Under the pieces are notes generated by a model. The model had not been told where the DNA came from. It worked only from the letters and a program-made list of their open reading frames with translations, and did not search any database. Of a DNA stretch of 64,000 bases, positions 21,095 through 31,825 are shown in pieces; position 1 is the first letter of the stretch, and each line of letters opens with the position of its first letter. The position numbers were made by a program, and so were the translations under genes. This DNA is from Jaminaea rosea (lineage: Eukaryota > Basidiomycota > Exobasidiomycetes > Microstromatales), in the NCBI RefSeq assembly GCF_003144245.1, contig NW_020289976.1:62001-126000 (forward strand). Reading direction: 5' to 3'.

Positions 21095-21725
21095 GTCAGC
21101 GTCAAGACGAGGAAGAAGAGAAGCGCTTACTGGCCCCCGCTCGTGTTCCTGATCTTGTCGACGATCTCGATGCTCGATGCTGGACTTTTCCCCCGTTGGC
21201 GCGTTTTTGGGCGCGTTTTCCGTCCGTGCAGCGGCGGCCCGCCTTGACGCTTTGACCCTGGCTGCCCTGGCTGGCAGTCGCCCGCCCTTTGGCCTGGCTA
21301 TCACGCCCACTCACGAGGAGGGCGGCGGAGCGGGGAAACAAATCGTCTCGACCCGCAGGCAGGCCAGGCAGGCGGGCTGTCGAGGGGCCGAGCGCAACTG
21401 CAATTGAATCCGAATCCACAAGCGGAGCGGGGGCGTCGCCTCTCTCTCTCTGTCTCTCTCCTTCGCAATCGACCGCCAACGATCCCCTATTGCTGCGCCC
21501 TTTTCCCCTCCTCCTGTCTCTTCGTCACCAATCAGAGCCAAGCCAACTTGACGTCGGAACTCGGCGCCTACTCATCTTGCTCACGCTCTTTGCAAGAAGT
21601 ACTTACCTCGATGTCCAAGCTGCACTAAAAGGGGGGCGAGTCAAGTCGCGGCGACCAACCTCCCTCCTTCCCTTAAGTTCACGAGAAACCGCATCCTACT
21701 CTTCTCATTCATACACGCATCAATT
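21095..21725. other. Intergenic, 631 bp, divergent promoters
   Basis: Between the DUF3605 gene (minus) and the membrane-protein gene (plus). It contains a short (ct)n tract near 21440. No RNA gene or recognised site. Confidence 0.5.
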
Positions 21726-23537
21726 ATGATCGACTATTCAAGAGTACCGCCCTGGCTCGCCCATCTAGCTGCAAGGGTTGAGCAGCAAGGCGCGCTCGCA
21801 ATCAGCCAGCTCAAACCTCACCTTGATGAACTCGTAGCTCGTACTCGCCAAGGACGTAGCGATGACCTGGCCAAGAAGCTCTTGATCGCAACCATCGTCG
21901 GCATATCCCTCATCATCGTTCTCTCCCTCTTCTTTGGTCCCAGAAGTCGCGAGCACGATAGCCATAGAGCATCTCTACGGGCTATCGAACAGCGTAGCCT
22001 GCAGGCTGCGGGGGACGACGCCGACGATTCATCCCTCTACACCTCGGACGACTCGTCGTCGTCCGCATCGCAGCACAGCAGCAACATCATCATAACTTCA
22101 TCTGATACCACGTCTAATCTCAGCGTTAGACCTGTACATGTAGAGCTGCTACCATCCGCGTCCTCGGCGTCGTCCTCTAATAATGGCGCACGCAACCCCT
22201 GGCGCTCACCCCCGCTGCGATCGAGCTCACCCCTCGGCAACCACCATCAGCATATCGCAGCGAATAAGAGGAGAAGAAGAAAGACGCAGCAGCGTTTGTC
22301 CGTGCATGGGCTAGGGATATTGGGAGACGGCAACGGCAGCAGCACGGGTGCGGATGACGACGAAGAGGAGGAGGAGGAAGAAGACGACGAAAAGGACGCC
22401 GTAGAGGCAGCAGATGCTGTCGCGAGCATTCAGGACGAAAGCAGCGGCGCAGCAGACGATCAGCACGCCCCGCAGCAGGACGCCTCCCATTCCAGCCTCA
22501 TGGCGAAGCGCTCCTCGCTCCGCAGCACCTCCAAGCCACGTCGTCCGCGCACGAAGCGCAAAATAGGCTCCGTCTCCACGGGAAACGCCGAAGCCCCTGC
22601 GCCCATCCCTGCCCGCAACTCTTCGTACCACAAAGCAGCCTCCGTCGTCGAGCCTGACCCGGTTCTCATCGGTCGCTGCGCGAAAGACGCACCCCCCTCC
22701 ATCCTCCGCAAAGAGGCGCAACGCTTTCGCGCTCTCTGGGCTCGCGCTCATCACGCCAGTGACTTTGTCGATTCGAGGCAGGAGCGACAGCAGCGCCTTA
22801 TCAAGCTGACGGAGCCGGATTGGGATCCTTATGCTGAAACGCATGAGAGGGCGAGGCAGCGCATTGAGATGCGACAGCTCGCCTCCAAGGGGCTGGCGAG
22901 GGTCAAGAGCGAGTCGGCTCTGAGTGAAAAGGCGAACAGGAGACAGGAGGAGCCACTGGGGAGCTGGCTGGCCTATGCGCCTATCCACTCGCCGAGCGAC
23001 GATGATGAGGACGCGACGGTCGCCTCGGCTGGTGCCCCGACGCTGCCCAAGTACGAATGGGAGACGACCTTCGGCCAAACTTTCGACCCACAACTGGAGA
23101 CGACCGAGGCTCTGCCCGACGGCCTGACGAAGGCAACAAATGGGCACAAGGGGGACGACGATTTCTGGTTCGAGCGCTTCACGAGCTCGACGGCTGCTGC
23201 TGGGCGTGATTGGGATTGGCGCAAGAGGAGGGCAAGGGAGCGAGCACAGGCTGATGCGGCAATGGCTGCTGCTATCGAGAATGGTACGCCGATGAAGAAT
23301 GGGCACAGCGCCAACGTCCACCCCAACGGGCATGCCGCTTTGCAGAGCGTCGACCCAAGCTCAGCCGCAGCCGCCGCCGCTCGTAATCCTCAAAATGGCA
23401 ACGCTTCTCCCTCTCGCCAGCCTTCCTCGCCGGGGCAAATGATAGCAGCGGCGTTCAGCAGACCGTCCTCGAGCGGCGGCGGCACCAGTCCCAGCCCTAA
23501 AATGGCCCCCTTCCGCAGGGGCTCTTCTTCGTCTTGA
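21726..23537 (+). CDS. Uncharacterised single-pass membrane protein with long disordered tail
   Basis: One exon, 603 residues. A short N-terminal region (about 48 residues, helical) is followed by one clear membrane helix, LLIATIVGISLIIVLSLFFG (about 52-71), flanked by Lys on the N-side and Arg on the C-side. The rest is soluble: Ser/Asp-rich and acidic (EEEEEEDDEKD near 215-230), then a basic stretch, then a conserved-looking region with SILRKEAQRFRALWARAHHA, KLTEPDWDPYAETHERARQ, GSWLAYAPIH and DDDFWFERF. The end is Ala/Ser/Pro-rich. These aromatic islands suggest a folded or binding region at about 320-500. I know no family for it. The frame is open throughout, with codon use like its neighbours. 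Confidence 0.7.
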   Translation: MIDYSRVPPWLAHLAARVEQQGALAISQLKPHLDELVARTRQGRSDDLAKKLLIATIVGISLIIVLSLFFGPRSREHDSHRASLRAIEQRSLQAAGDDADDSSLYTSDDSSSSASQHSSNIIITSSDTTSNLSVRPVHVELLPSASSASSSNNGARNPWRSPPLRSSSPLGNHHQHIAANKRRRRKTQQRLSVHGLGILGDGNGSSTGADDDEEEEEEEDDEKDAVEAADAVASIQDESSGAADDQHAPQQDASHSSLMAKRSSLRSTSKPRRPRTKRKIGSVSTGNAEAPAPIPARNSSYHKAASVVEPDPVLIGRCAKDAPPSILRKEAQRFRALWARAHHASDFVDSRQERQQRLIKLTEPDWDPYAETHERARQRIEMRQLASKGLARVKSESALSEKANRRQEEPLGSWLAYAPIHSPSDDDEDATVASAGAPTLPKYEWETTFGQTFDPQLETTEALPDGLTKATNGHKGDDDFWFERFTSSTAAAGRDWDWRKRRARERAQADAAMAAAIENGTPMKNGHSANVHPNGHAALQSVDPSSAAAAAARNPQNGNASPSRQPSSPGQMIAAAFSRPSSSGGGTSPSPKMAPFRRGSSSS

Positions 23538-24150
23538 TGCTCGCGCGCACTGCGCGCTCACACACTGTACTTGTATCTCTGTCCATTTGTTCATTGCAAT
23601 AGCAGCATGTACCTTTTTTTGCCTCTCAAAGCGATTGATTCGTCGACGATGCAAGCGAGCAAGCAAGCAAGCAAGCTCTACTTGGAGAGTCGGAACCCCT
23701 GAATGCAGGCGGCGGAGCTTGCTCGGGATAGGGGTCGTCGACGCGTACCGGTCACGAAGAGAACATGGCGCCTCGCTTGGTTTTGCGTCGTCCGGTGACC
23801 AACAAACAGACTCGGGTCTGCCTGTCTTCCATGCATTCGGCTCTCGAATAGAGTACCCGGGAAAGCATGTCCATCTGGCTCGTCGTCTCCCCACACTCGC
23901 TAGCTGATCGATCGGCGAGCTCGCCATCTCCACGCTCGCAAAGGTGATCCAGAATTGGTGCAGCGAGCAAGCCTGCTCGCCAAGGCGGCTTCAACCTTCT
24001 CTTTGACCCCTATGCGCGCATGCCTCAGTGACGGTTCACTAGCCCCCCCCTAAGGGTCTGGTCGCCGCTCCATCTTTGGCTCTCATATACAATGCATCAC
24101 TAGTCGTCTGAGCCGCCCTTTTCACCCCACCTTTGCTATCGTCGCCCGCC
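23538..24150. other. Intergenic, 613 bp, with AAGC repeat
   Basis: Between two plus-strand genes. It holds an (aagc)n microsatellite at 23651-23676 and a TATA-like catataca near 24086, about 65 bp before the next start codon. Confidence 0.5.
23651..23676. repeat. (aagc)n microsatellite
   Basis: Five to six tandem copies of aagc with one imperfection (gagc). Confidence 0.9.
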
Positions 24151-26220
24151 ATGACGATGCGCCGCAAAGACGATGCGGAGCACGCAGCTCTCAACGCCTT
24201 CCTCTCCCCGCACTCGACCCTCAAGCGCAATGTCGTCCCATCACCTCGCGCTGATGGCCTTGCCGCTGGGTCTCGTACCCTCGCCCACCTGAACAACAAG
24301 TCAGCGGCGCCTCTGTCCCCCGACGAGTGGGCACAAAAGATCGCCACGATCCTCAAGCCTGGCCCACCCTTCTACTCGCGCATGGACAATAGCGACCTCA
24401 TCCAAGCGCTCGGCGACAATTCAATCATGAATAGCGATGTCGCCCGTGCGCACTCGCGACGCCAGCTCACCAGCGCCTCGGCCTCTACGTGGACGGGCGT
24501 GGGCACAGTGTGGGCTGCTCTGGACTCACTCCCCGCAGGCGAGTCATGGGGACAGATACCCGGCTCCCAAAGCGTCTCAACCTCTGCGGCTGACGCGGCA
24601 GACGATGGTCTCTGGTCGTCGGTCATGTTCAGTATCGACCTGGACGGTTCCAACCTCGCGCTTGAGAAGTCCGTCGTCATTCCCTCGCGTGTGCTGCACA
24701 GCAATCACTACTTTGCGGGCAACCACAAGTCGCTGGACAGCCTCATGAAAAGGGGTTCGAAGTACAAGTGGGATGACTGGGAAGAGGTGCACAAACAGGC
24801 TGAGCTGGCCGCAAGTAAGGCTAGTGCGGCTTCGCAGGTGAGCCTGTGGACGTACACACCTTTCTACTCTTCGCCCTCTGCGAATGCGGTGGCATTCTGG
24901 AATTGGCCTTCCTGGCTTCCCTTTGGCAAGAAGACGCCCAAGTCTAGCGAAGGGACCGCTCCTTCTACACCGCCCGCCGCAGACCCTTCGGGCAGCAAGC
25001 GTATCTGGATCCCCAGCACAACCAAGGCCTCAATCCATGCGCATTGGTGGGGCTTCACTCTCTACCTCCCGGAGCCAGTCATGCAATCGCTCGCAAAGGA
25101 CGCCGACAGAGCCGAGAAGACTGCCCAGACCATCTCCTCGATGCTCACGGCCATTCTGGCTGGAGCGGCCAAATTGCCCATGCTTCCCCCGCAGCTGCAG
25201 GTCATCTTGACCGTGTTGAAGAGTATTGCGCCGGTGACGCAGTATATCTCGACGTTCATTGGGTGGAGCTGGGATGAGTTGAGTGGGTTCGACAAGGGAG
25301 AGGGTATCTGTATGAGCGCAACGTGGATCTTGCCCGTGGCGCTCATCCCGAGGACGTGGGACGCGCCTGCTGCTCCTAGTGACGGTGACGGCGACGCAGG
25401 GAAGGCGCCAGCCACGCCCACTCCGGCGCCATCACAGCCTGCTCCTACGACGCCCACCCAGCCAGCGCCGACGACGCCAAGCCAGCCAGCTCCTACTACG
25501 CCTGCGCCCAAGAAGCCTGCTCCTGCTGAGCCTACGCCCACGCCCACGCCCACGCCGGCACCAGCGCCCACGCCTGCTCCAGCTGAGCCTCAGCCGCAGC
25601 AGCCAGCGCCCGCAGAGCCTTCTCCCACGCCTGAGCCTACGCCCGCCCCTACTCCGGGACCAGCAGAGCCCACTCCCCGGCCCGCCCCTACTCCAGCTCC
25701 AGCTCCGGCTCCTGAGCCAGAGCAGCCAGCCACGCCCGCTCCTTCTGAGCCCGCAGCCCCAGCGCCTACCGAGCCTGCTACCCCCGCTCCCGTCGAGCCC
25801 ACTCCAGCTCAACCGGCTAAGCCCCCCACTACCACAGCGCCGGAGAAGGACACCTCCCCTCCCGTCCTCACTCCCACCACGCCTGCCCCAGACAATGGGT
25901 CACGCATCACCCTCCCGCTCACCAAGGATGGCCCAACCGTAGCCGGCCCTCCACCACCACAACGTCCCGTCGACGTGCAGGGGGAGATCCCCATGGCGCC
26001 CGCTGGTCGCGGCTCTGAGCCCCCCGCCGCTGATGCGCCTGCGGACAAGATCGATCCGGGAAAATACGCTCCCCCGCCTAGTAATGAAGCACAGCCCGCG
26101 CCTAGGTTGGATGGAATTACGGAGGCAACGCCAGCACCGGTGGAGGGGAAGGCGGCTAAAAAGGGGCTGCTGGGGAAGTTGGGTGGGAAGAAGGCGAAGG
26201 TGGTTGCTGCTGCTGAGTAA
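24151..26220 (+). CDS. Uncharacterised fungal protein with proline-repeat tail
   Basis: One exon, 689 residues. The N-terminal 410 residues look folded. They have a Trp-rich region (WTGVGTVWAALDSLPAGESWG), PSRVLHSNHYFAGNHKSL, a KASIHAHWWGFTLYLPEPVM strand segment, then a hydrophobic block near 315-405: AQTISSMLTAILAGAAKL, QVILTVLKSIAPVTQYIST and GICMSATWILPVALIPRTWD. No signal peptide is present. From about residue 412 to 565 the chain is a Pro/Ala/Thr/Glu repeat (PAPTTP, PAPAEP, PTPTP), followed by an acidic-to-basic end (KKGLLGKLGGKKAKVV). I recall similar unnamed proteins in other fungi but no function. The amphipathic block and absence of a leader leave open a cytosolic lipid-binding or membrane-active role; that is speculation. 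Confidence 0.72.
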   Translation: MTMRRKDDAEHAALNAFLSPHSTLKRNVVPSPRADGLAAGSRTLAHLNNKSAAPLSPDEWAQKIATILKPGPPFYSRMDNSDLIQALGDNSIMNSDVARAHSRRQLTSASASTWTGVGTVWAALDSLPAGESWGQIPGSQSVSTSAADAADDGLWSSVMFSIDLDGSNLALEKSVVIPSRVLHSNHYFAGNHKSLDSLMKRGSKYKWDDWEEVHKQAELAASKASAASQVSLWTYTPFYSSPSANAVAFWNWPSWLPFGKKTPKSSEGTAPSTPPAADPSGSKRIWIPSTTKASIHAHWWGFTLYLPEPVMQSLAKDADRAEKTAQTISSMLTAILAGAAKLPMLPPQLQVILTVLKSIAPVTQYISTFIGWSWDELSGFDKGEGICMSATWILPVALIPRTWDAPAAPSDGDGDAGKAPATPTPAPSQPAPTTPTQPAPTTPSQPAPTTPAPKKPAPAEPTPTPTPTPAPAPTPAPAEPQPQQPAPAEPSPTPEPTPAPTPGPAEPTPRPAPTPAPAPAPEPEQPATPAPSEPAAPAPTEPATPAPVEPTPAQPAKPPTTTAPEKDTSPPVLTPTTPAPDNGSRITLPLTKDGPTVAGPPPPQRPVDVQGEIPMAPAGRGSEPPAADAPADKIDPGKYAPPPSNEAQPAPRLDGITEATPAPVEGKAAKKGLLGKLGGKKAKVVAAAE
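25428..25800 (+). repeat. Proline-coding minisatellite inside a gene
   Basis: Imperfect repeats coding for PAPTTP, PTPTP and PAPAEP-like units. Expect copy-number change between strains. Confidence 0.8.
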
Positions 26221-26465
26221 GTCAGACAAAGCGTAGCTGGATGTTCCGCCCTGCCTTTGGTCTCATTCTGTCTCGGGCTGCGCGTAGTAGCGCGCCTGCT
26301 TCTTTGCCATCGTGCCCTCTTGTGTCGGCTCACATTGCTGAAATGCCATTTGATACCCTTCACTCCTTTGCATGACGACGACGACGATCAATTAGATGAG
26401 GCCTCTAGGTATTGTACACGAGCGCAGCGGTATCCGCAGACGAGCTGCTCTGCCTCTCCCTCCCT

Positions 26466-29400
26466 CTACTTATCCCCATCTCCATCCCCAATCTGGGCGC
26501 GCTTCAACCTCTCATTCTCCCCCCTCAACTCCCTAATCCTCCCTGCCAGCCCATGCACATCCCTGAGTACATCGCGAGTGGCCTGCTCGAGCTCAAGGAA
26601 AATCAACAGGCGAGATGTATGCTTGAAAGCCGCTTCCGTATCCTCGTGGGGGTCGCGATTGCGATGGCGATCGGGCTCGGACTGCCGAGCAGCGGGATCG
26701 AGGGAGGAGACGAGTGAGCGCAGAGGGGCGAGATCGAGAGCTGAGCTGGAGGCGGAGGTATCGTCGTGTGGCGTGCGTTCCTCCTCCTCGTCATCGTCAT
26801 CGTCGTCGCTTTCTCGGCCCCGCGAGAGTCCGAGGGCATGACGATGGCGATGACGGCGTCGAGGGAAGACCTTCTCGCCCTTTTCGTCGTGGTGAGCATC
26901 GGCGAACAAGTGCCGGGGCAGCGCCTCCCTAAAGCCTGGGACGGTGCGCAAAGCCCCAAGCGTCTCATCGCGATGTGCTTGAACGTGATCGACTGCCGCT
27001 GAGTGGAGACGAAGCGCTGTCTCCGCTAGACGCCGGGCTGATGCTGCTTCGTCCTCAGTATGTGCAGGCTCCTCGGGAGTCGCTTCGAGACCACTCGCGC
27101 TTGCAGGCGCGGGCGACGATTGTAGCGGCGCGCCTTCGATGATGTCCGGCAGGTTCTGGGGCAATGACTTCGAAGGTGACTGCAGGATACCCCCTGATGA
27201 CGGTGCTGCGCCGACGCTGCTCGTAGGCGTGATGGTACGGGCGAGAGGAGAGGCGGTGATGATGGGTGTGGCAGGAATGTCGCTGACATCCCCGCCTTCG
27301 TCTGTGTCGCTCATTGCGGTCGAGTTGCCGGCCTCCCCATCCATCCTCCCCTCCATGTGTTCCTGCCTGTCGCCACTCCTACTCCTTCCTCGCCGCCCCC
27401 TCACCTTCTCCCTCAACCTCCTGCCCTTCTCCCTCACCCTCTGCCTCGCCCTTCCCAAATTCTCACTCACCAAACTCCCCCAAGCATCACTAAACACCGA
27501 AATCAGCACAGTCAACACCCCTACCCCCATGAGAGACCAAATAATAAAAAAGCTCCGTCCTCCATCGCTCTTTGGCGTGAAATCCCCAAATCCAATAGTG
27601 CTGAACAGCACAAAGCAGAAGTAGAAGGCTTCGAATAGGGTCCACCCCTCGGTGAAGTGGAACACCACCGTACCTATGAGCCAGAAGGCGACGAAGAGGA
27701 ACCAGGCTACGGCGAGCTTTGTCCAGAATTCAGTCCGTTCGCGCGTGGCCAAGTCGTGGCGGAATTGCTGCCAGCCGGCTTCCAATTGATGCTTGTGCGC
27801 CGCTAAAGCTACATTGACCGGGTCGCCTTCGCCGTCTTCTGGTGAGGGGGTCGTAGGCGTGGCGGGCGCGTCCACGTCCGCGTCTGTAGGGCTGGTCGGG
27901 ATGGCCTTGCCGTCCGAGGTGTCGCGATGGTGATTCAGGCGCGTCGGGCTCTCCATTGCGGACATAGGGCTGGCAGAGCGAGGCAGACCGTAGCCTTCAT
28001 CTGCCGTAGCCATGGGAGTAGGCGTCGTGCTCCTTCGCCAAGGCAAGATCGAGCCCCTGCGCACAGGCGTATCTCTCCCCGTCTCCCCTCCCTTCTCCGT
28101 ACCCGCCTTGTTCGCCGCAATCCTCTCCTTCGCAGCCCTCCGTCTCTCCCTTCTAATCTCCCTAAGCCCCCTCCTCCTCTCCTTCAAGCGTCGCCCAAAC
28201 TCCTCCCTTCTCCGGCGATAGCTATTCTCAAACTCCTCCAAGATCGTGCCCCTAGCAATGAAGATCGTGACGGCGAACAAGGTGATGCCTAGCGGGGCGT
28301 AGAAGAATAGGCAGATCTTGGCAGCCACAGTCGTCGGAACTATATCGCCGAACCCGACGGCGAGAGTCGTTGTGCAGGTGAAGTACAAGGCTGCCTCGAA
28401 GGGAATGGAGAGGAGGAGCGAGTAGAGGAGGGAGCCGAGGGAGAGGTAGACTAGGAGGATCCTGTGCGACGCGAGGGGAAGATGTCAGCCTGATTGTGAG
28501 CTTGCAACTACTTCACCTGCTCGCTGGCACTCACATGATGACAATGACCAACTGCGTCTGCTTTTGTGTCAACCCGCTCCCGGCATCCTTGAAGTCCTTG
28601 GTCCCCGCATAGTCGACCAGCAGCGTGAAGGTACACGCCAGACTGGCCGCTGTGGAAGCCAGAGTCATCCAATACGCCTGACTATAAGAAAATCCGTCAT
28701 CCACGGCATGAATTACCCCAAAAGCCACCAGCGCAGCAATGTTGATGGCGTCGTGCAGCACGAATCCGCCAATGGCAAGAGCAGTCCCCTTTCGTGGTCG
28801 GAGGATGGATGTAAAGCGCAGGATCAAGCAAACATTGGCGGCCACAGCCGATATGATGCTGATAGCGAGTCCGGCCTCGAGGATGGGAGGGTTGCGACGA
28901 TACTCGATGGCCTCGCCGAAGGGGCCTTTACGGACGTACCACTTTGTGGTGAGGCCGGGGACTTCGAGCATTATGCTAAAGGGGGCCAAGCAGCCCGAGA
29001 GGATCGGTGTGCGGCGATACGAGTGGAGGACTGCGGGAGGTGGAGTAGAGTCGAGGATCGCAGCTTCACTGTCCACGCCGGCGGTGAGGTCGGCTCCATC
29101 TTCTTGCTGCCTGCGCCGTAGACGCGAGAGGAGGTGGCCTGGAGTGAATTTGGGCCTGTAGCGCCCGTCCTCGGACGTCGTGGAGATCGAGTCGCTGTCT
29201 GAGACCGTCGAATCGATGGAGTCCATCGTTCTCGAGCGTTGAATCTTTCGTCTGCCTACCCATGAGGGCTGAGGAGCGTGGAAGGAGATACTCCTGTTTC
29301 GGTCCAAGGGAACTCCGCCGCCTGCGCTACGAATGGGCTTCTCTGCATGATCGCCACCATCGAGTTCGTCTGCTTGCGGCGTGGGCGTGGTAGGGGACTC

Positions 29401-29466
29401 GGCAAAGTCCCTTGCCACGATGGGCGCAGCCCTCGATGCACCGATGAGTGTCAAGGGCGAGGGCAT
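26466..29466 (-). CDS. TOK1: TOK1-type outward-rectifying potassium channel
   Basis: Exons 29466-28535 and 28461-26466; the 73-nt intron is phase 2; 975 residues. The N-terminal 150 residues are disordered. About four hydrophobic helices follow (such as GLAISIISAVAANVCLIL), then two pore units: TTLAVGFGDIVP (filter 346-349) and FSTIGFGDFTP (filter 600-603). The eight-helix, two-pore plan is that of fungal TOK channels, which release K+ across the plasma membrane on depolarisation. The intron falls just before the helix leading to pore 1. Between the pores is a cytosolic stretch of about 170 residues, very Arg-rich at first (RRRREEFGRRLKERRRG). The C-terminal tail of about 330 residues ends in a coiled coil (AGRIRELRGENERLKRAQ). 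It is divergent from the hydrolase gene, 398 bp apart. Confidence 0.9.
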
Positions 29467-29864
29467 GGCGGGCACGAGGAAGCGTAGGCGTGAGCGTATG
29501 CTAGCAGGCAGGCGATGTGAGCATGGCAGGTGGTGAGGTTGAGCCCATCTCGAAGGAAGGAGAGATTGCGGGAGAACCGTCGGAAGACGAGATGAGAGCG
29601 AGGCGAGGTAGCGAGGTAGCGACGTTGCTCCGACTCGAGATGGCTGAGGCTCATCTGTTTGTCCCTGATCTGGGCGTGAAGGCAACGAGGCCTGGATCGA
29701 CGAGCGGCCTTGAACTTTTGGCAGTCCGCCTTGTCCCCGGCTCTCGCTCTCGCTCTCGATGCAGGCACGACACTGGCGGGCAGGGCAGGCAAGAAGGGTC
29801 TTGGACGGAGACGAGGTCCCGCTTCTCTCCGGACCAACACCTCCTCGTCCAACACCACGCAGAA
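29467..29864. other. Divergent promoter region, 398 bp
   Basis: Shared upstream region of the potassium channel (minus) and alpha/beta hydrolase (plus). Frames continue open through it on both strands but lose family character. It has an imperfect ctcgct repeat near 29742. Confidence 0.55.
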
Positions 29865-31009
29865 ATGCCCTCCTTCCTTGGCATAGGCAAGAAGAAGGGT
29901 CAGTCCTCGTCATCAACAGCGTCACCAGCATATCAAGGCTCACCGCATTCGCAGTCCAACTCTCAAGCCTCCAATAGCCATGCAGCAACCGCCGCTCCTG
30001 CCGCTCCTTCGTCCTCCTCATCCTCGTCCTCCCCTTCCCAAACGCACTTCGACATCGCCGGACTCCCGATCATTGTATACGGGCTCAGCGAACTCACTCT
30101 CAGCACATCAAGTAGCACAGCCCCGCGTCCACCAGACGTATGTGTCTCTTTCCACCTGCACGGACGAGGCGGAGACGCCAAGAACGAAGACCACATCTGT
30201 CGGGGCATCTACCAACGGGCCACCAGTAACGTCGCTGCTTCCTCTACCTCTCAGCCAGCTCGTGAGCTCCTCGTGGTAACATTCGATGCTCGCAATCACG
30301 GCCATCGTACCACCAACTCGCTGGGCCAAAAGGGGTGGGGGGTCGGAAACAAGCAGCATGCACTAGACCTCTACGGGATGATCCTGGGAAACGCAGCGGA
30401 CGTGTCGTTCCTTATCGACTTGCTCCCTGCCTACCTCTTCCCGCACGACGATCGACGTGTGAGCGCTTGGTGTGTAATGGGCAAGAGTCTTGGAGGCCAC
30501 GCAGTCTGGCATGTGCTCAAGGATGAGCCGCGAGTGACGGTGGGAGTCAACATGATCGGCTGCCCGGATTACGGGCGACTGCTTGAGTACAGGACGAAGC
30601 AGGCCTTCCTGTCTAATGGACCGCCGCATGTTCCGAGGAGCTTGAAGGCGCTGATACAAGCTAGAGACCCAGCCAAGAGTCCCTTTGATCGATGGGGCAA
30701 GGAGAATCCTTAGTGAGTCGAACCCCTCGAGCTCGCCCTCCGATTGTCCTTCCTGCTGACCACAATCCTCTCTTCGTCGTCAGCTGGGGCAAGCGGATAT
30801 TGAGCTTGTCAGGCGCAGACGATAAGCTAGTGCACGCCTCCTTCTCCAAGCCGTTCCTCTCCCGCCTGATGGTCGCAGAGCCTCATGGCGCCGGTGGGGT
30901 GCAGGAGGGGTTGGAGGTGCGTTTCATCGAGGGGGTGGGGCATGAGGTCACGCCGGCGATGGTGGAGGAGGCTGGGCGATGGATTGGGCAGTGGGGCATG
31001 AGAGTTTGA
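29865..31009 (+). CDS. Alpha/beta hydrolase, cytosolic
   Basis: Exons 29865-30712 and 30784-31009; the 71-nt intron is phase 2 (GTGAGT; branch gctgac); 357 residues. After a Ser/Ala-rich N-terminus (MPSFLGIGKKKGQSS...) the fold begins at VCVSFHLHGRGGD, an oxyanion-type HGRGG loop. Then come VVTFDARNHGHR, the nucleophile elbow VMGKSLGGHAVW (Ser), the acid SGADDKLV and His in EGVGHEVTP. The catalytic triad is thus complete, and the second exon supplies the acid and base. It is similar to fungal proteins annotated only as hydrolases; substrate unknown. No leader or membrane segment. Neighbours do not suggest a pathway. Confidence 0.78.
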
Positions 31010-31167
31010 CCAGTAAAAGTGATAGCATGGCGTTGTAAAAGCATCAATCCAATACCACTCGCACGCACGCAAGGCCCATTTGAGCTTCGAGCGCGTCCTC
31101 TTCCTAGTCCGCCGAGGCGACTCGCGCGTCCGCCACTATTCTCGTTCTCTCCACATTACCACTCAAG

Positions 31168-31825
31168 ATGGGCAAGAAGGACATGATTGGTGAGTTCGCC
31201 AGGCTCTTCACCCAATACGAAGACCCTCTGACCACTCTCATCCATTCCGCTAGCCGTTCAGCCACGCTCTGTAGTACGCATCATCCCACCAATCGCACAG
31301 CGCAGCACATCGCAGAGCTGACCTCCCTCGCACCTTTCCCCTCTCCCGCAGGCAGTCTGCATAGCCTACACCTCTTCCACTCCCCCTTCGATCTGCCTCG
31401 TCTCCTCTCGCAAGCATGACTCACGCTGGGTCCTCCCAAAAGGCGGCATCGAGTCGTCCGACGCAGACGAAGGGACAGCAGCGCTGCGCGAATTGTGGGA
31501 AGAGGCCGGGCTACAAGCGCAGGATGGTCGATCGACCTGGGTTGGACGCGGGCATGCTGATGTGGTCGGGGACATGAAGGGGCACAAACACTCTCCTTCG
31601 AAAGATCCGAAAGCCCCGACATTCGTACCTCGAGCTGTCTACACGCCGGTTGCCGTGCTGGTCGACCCGGGGTTGGACGCCAAGGACGAATGGCCTGAGG
31701 CGCACGAGCGAGAGCGCGACTTCGTGCCTGTTGAGGAGGCGTTGCAGCGCATCGAGTGGCGAGAGGATATCCATGAGCTATTGAGACGATGGTGGGAAAA
31801 GAGGCGACAAGACGAGTCGGCTTAG
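31168..31825 (+). CDS. APS1: Diphosphoinositol polyphosphate/diadenosine polyphosphate hydrolase (Nudix)
   Basis: Three exons: 31168-31189, 31254-31273 and 31352-31825, giving 171 residues. The first two exons are only 22 and 20 nt. Together they code MGKKDMIAVQPRSV, and exon 3 continues AVCIAYTSSTPPSICLVSSR. Both introns (64 and 78 nt) have GT..AG ends, and the frame and the beta-strand RSVAVCIAY are restored exactly. The Nudix box is PKGGIESSDADEGTAALREL followed by WEEAGL, with REL-x-EE metal-binding glutamates. Known Aps1/DIPP enzymes cleave inositol pyrophosphates and diadenosine polyphosphates in cytosol and nucleus. The C-terminus (WREDIHELLRRWWEKRRQ) is a basic amphipathic helix. Length is close to the family's usual size. 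Confidence 0.82.

Noticed and set aside
22311-23333. 340-codon open frame antisense to the membrane-protein gene
   Set aside because: Arg/Leu-rich shadow composition, no recognised motif; sense frame is longer and has a clear membrane helix.
29467-30021. Upstream extension of the potassium channel frame past 29466
   Set aside because: The sequence is low complexity and overlaps the divergent hydrolase gene's coding start; ATG at 29466 opens the recognisable protein.
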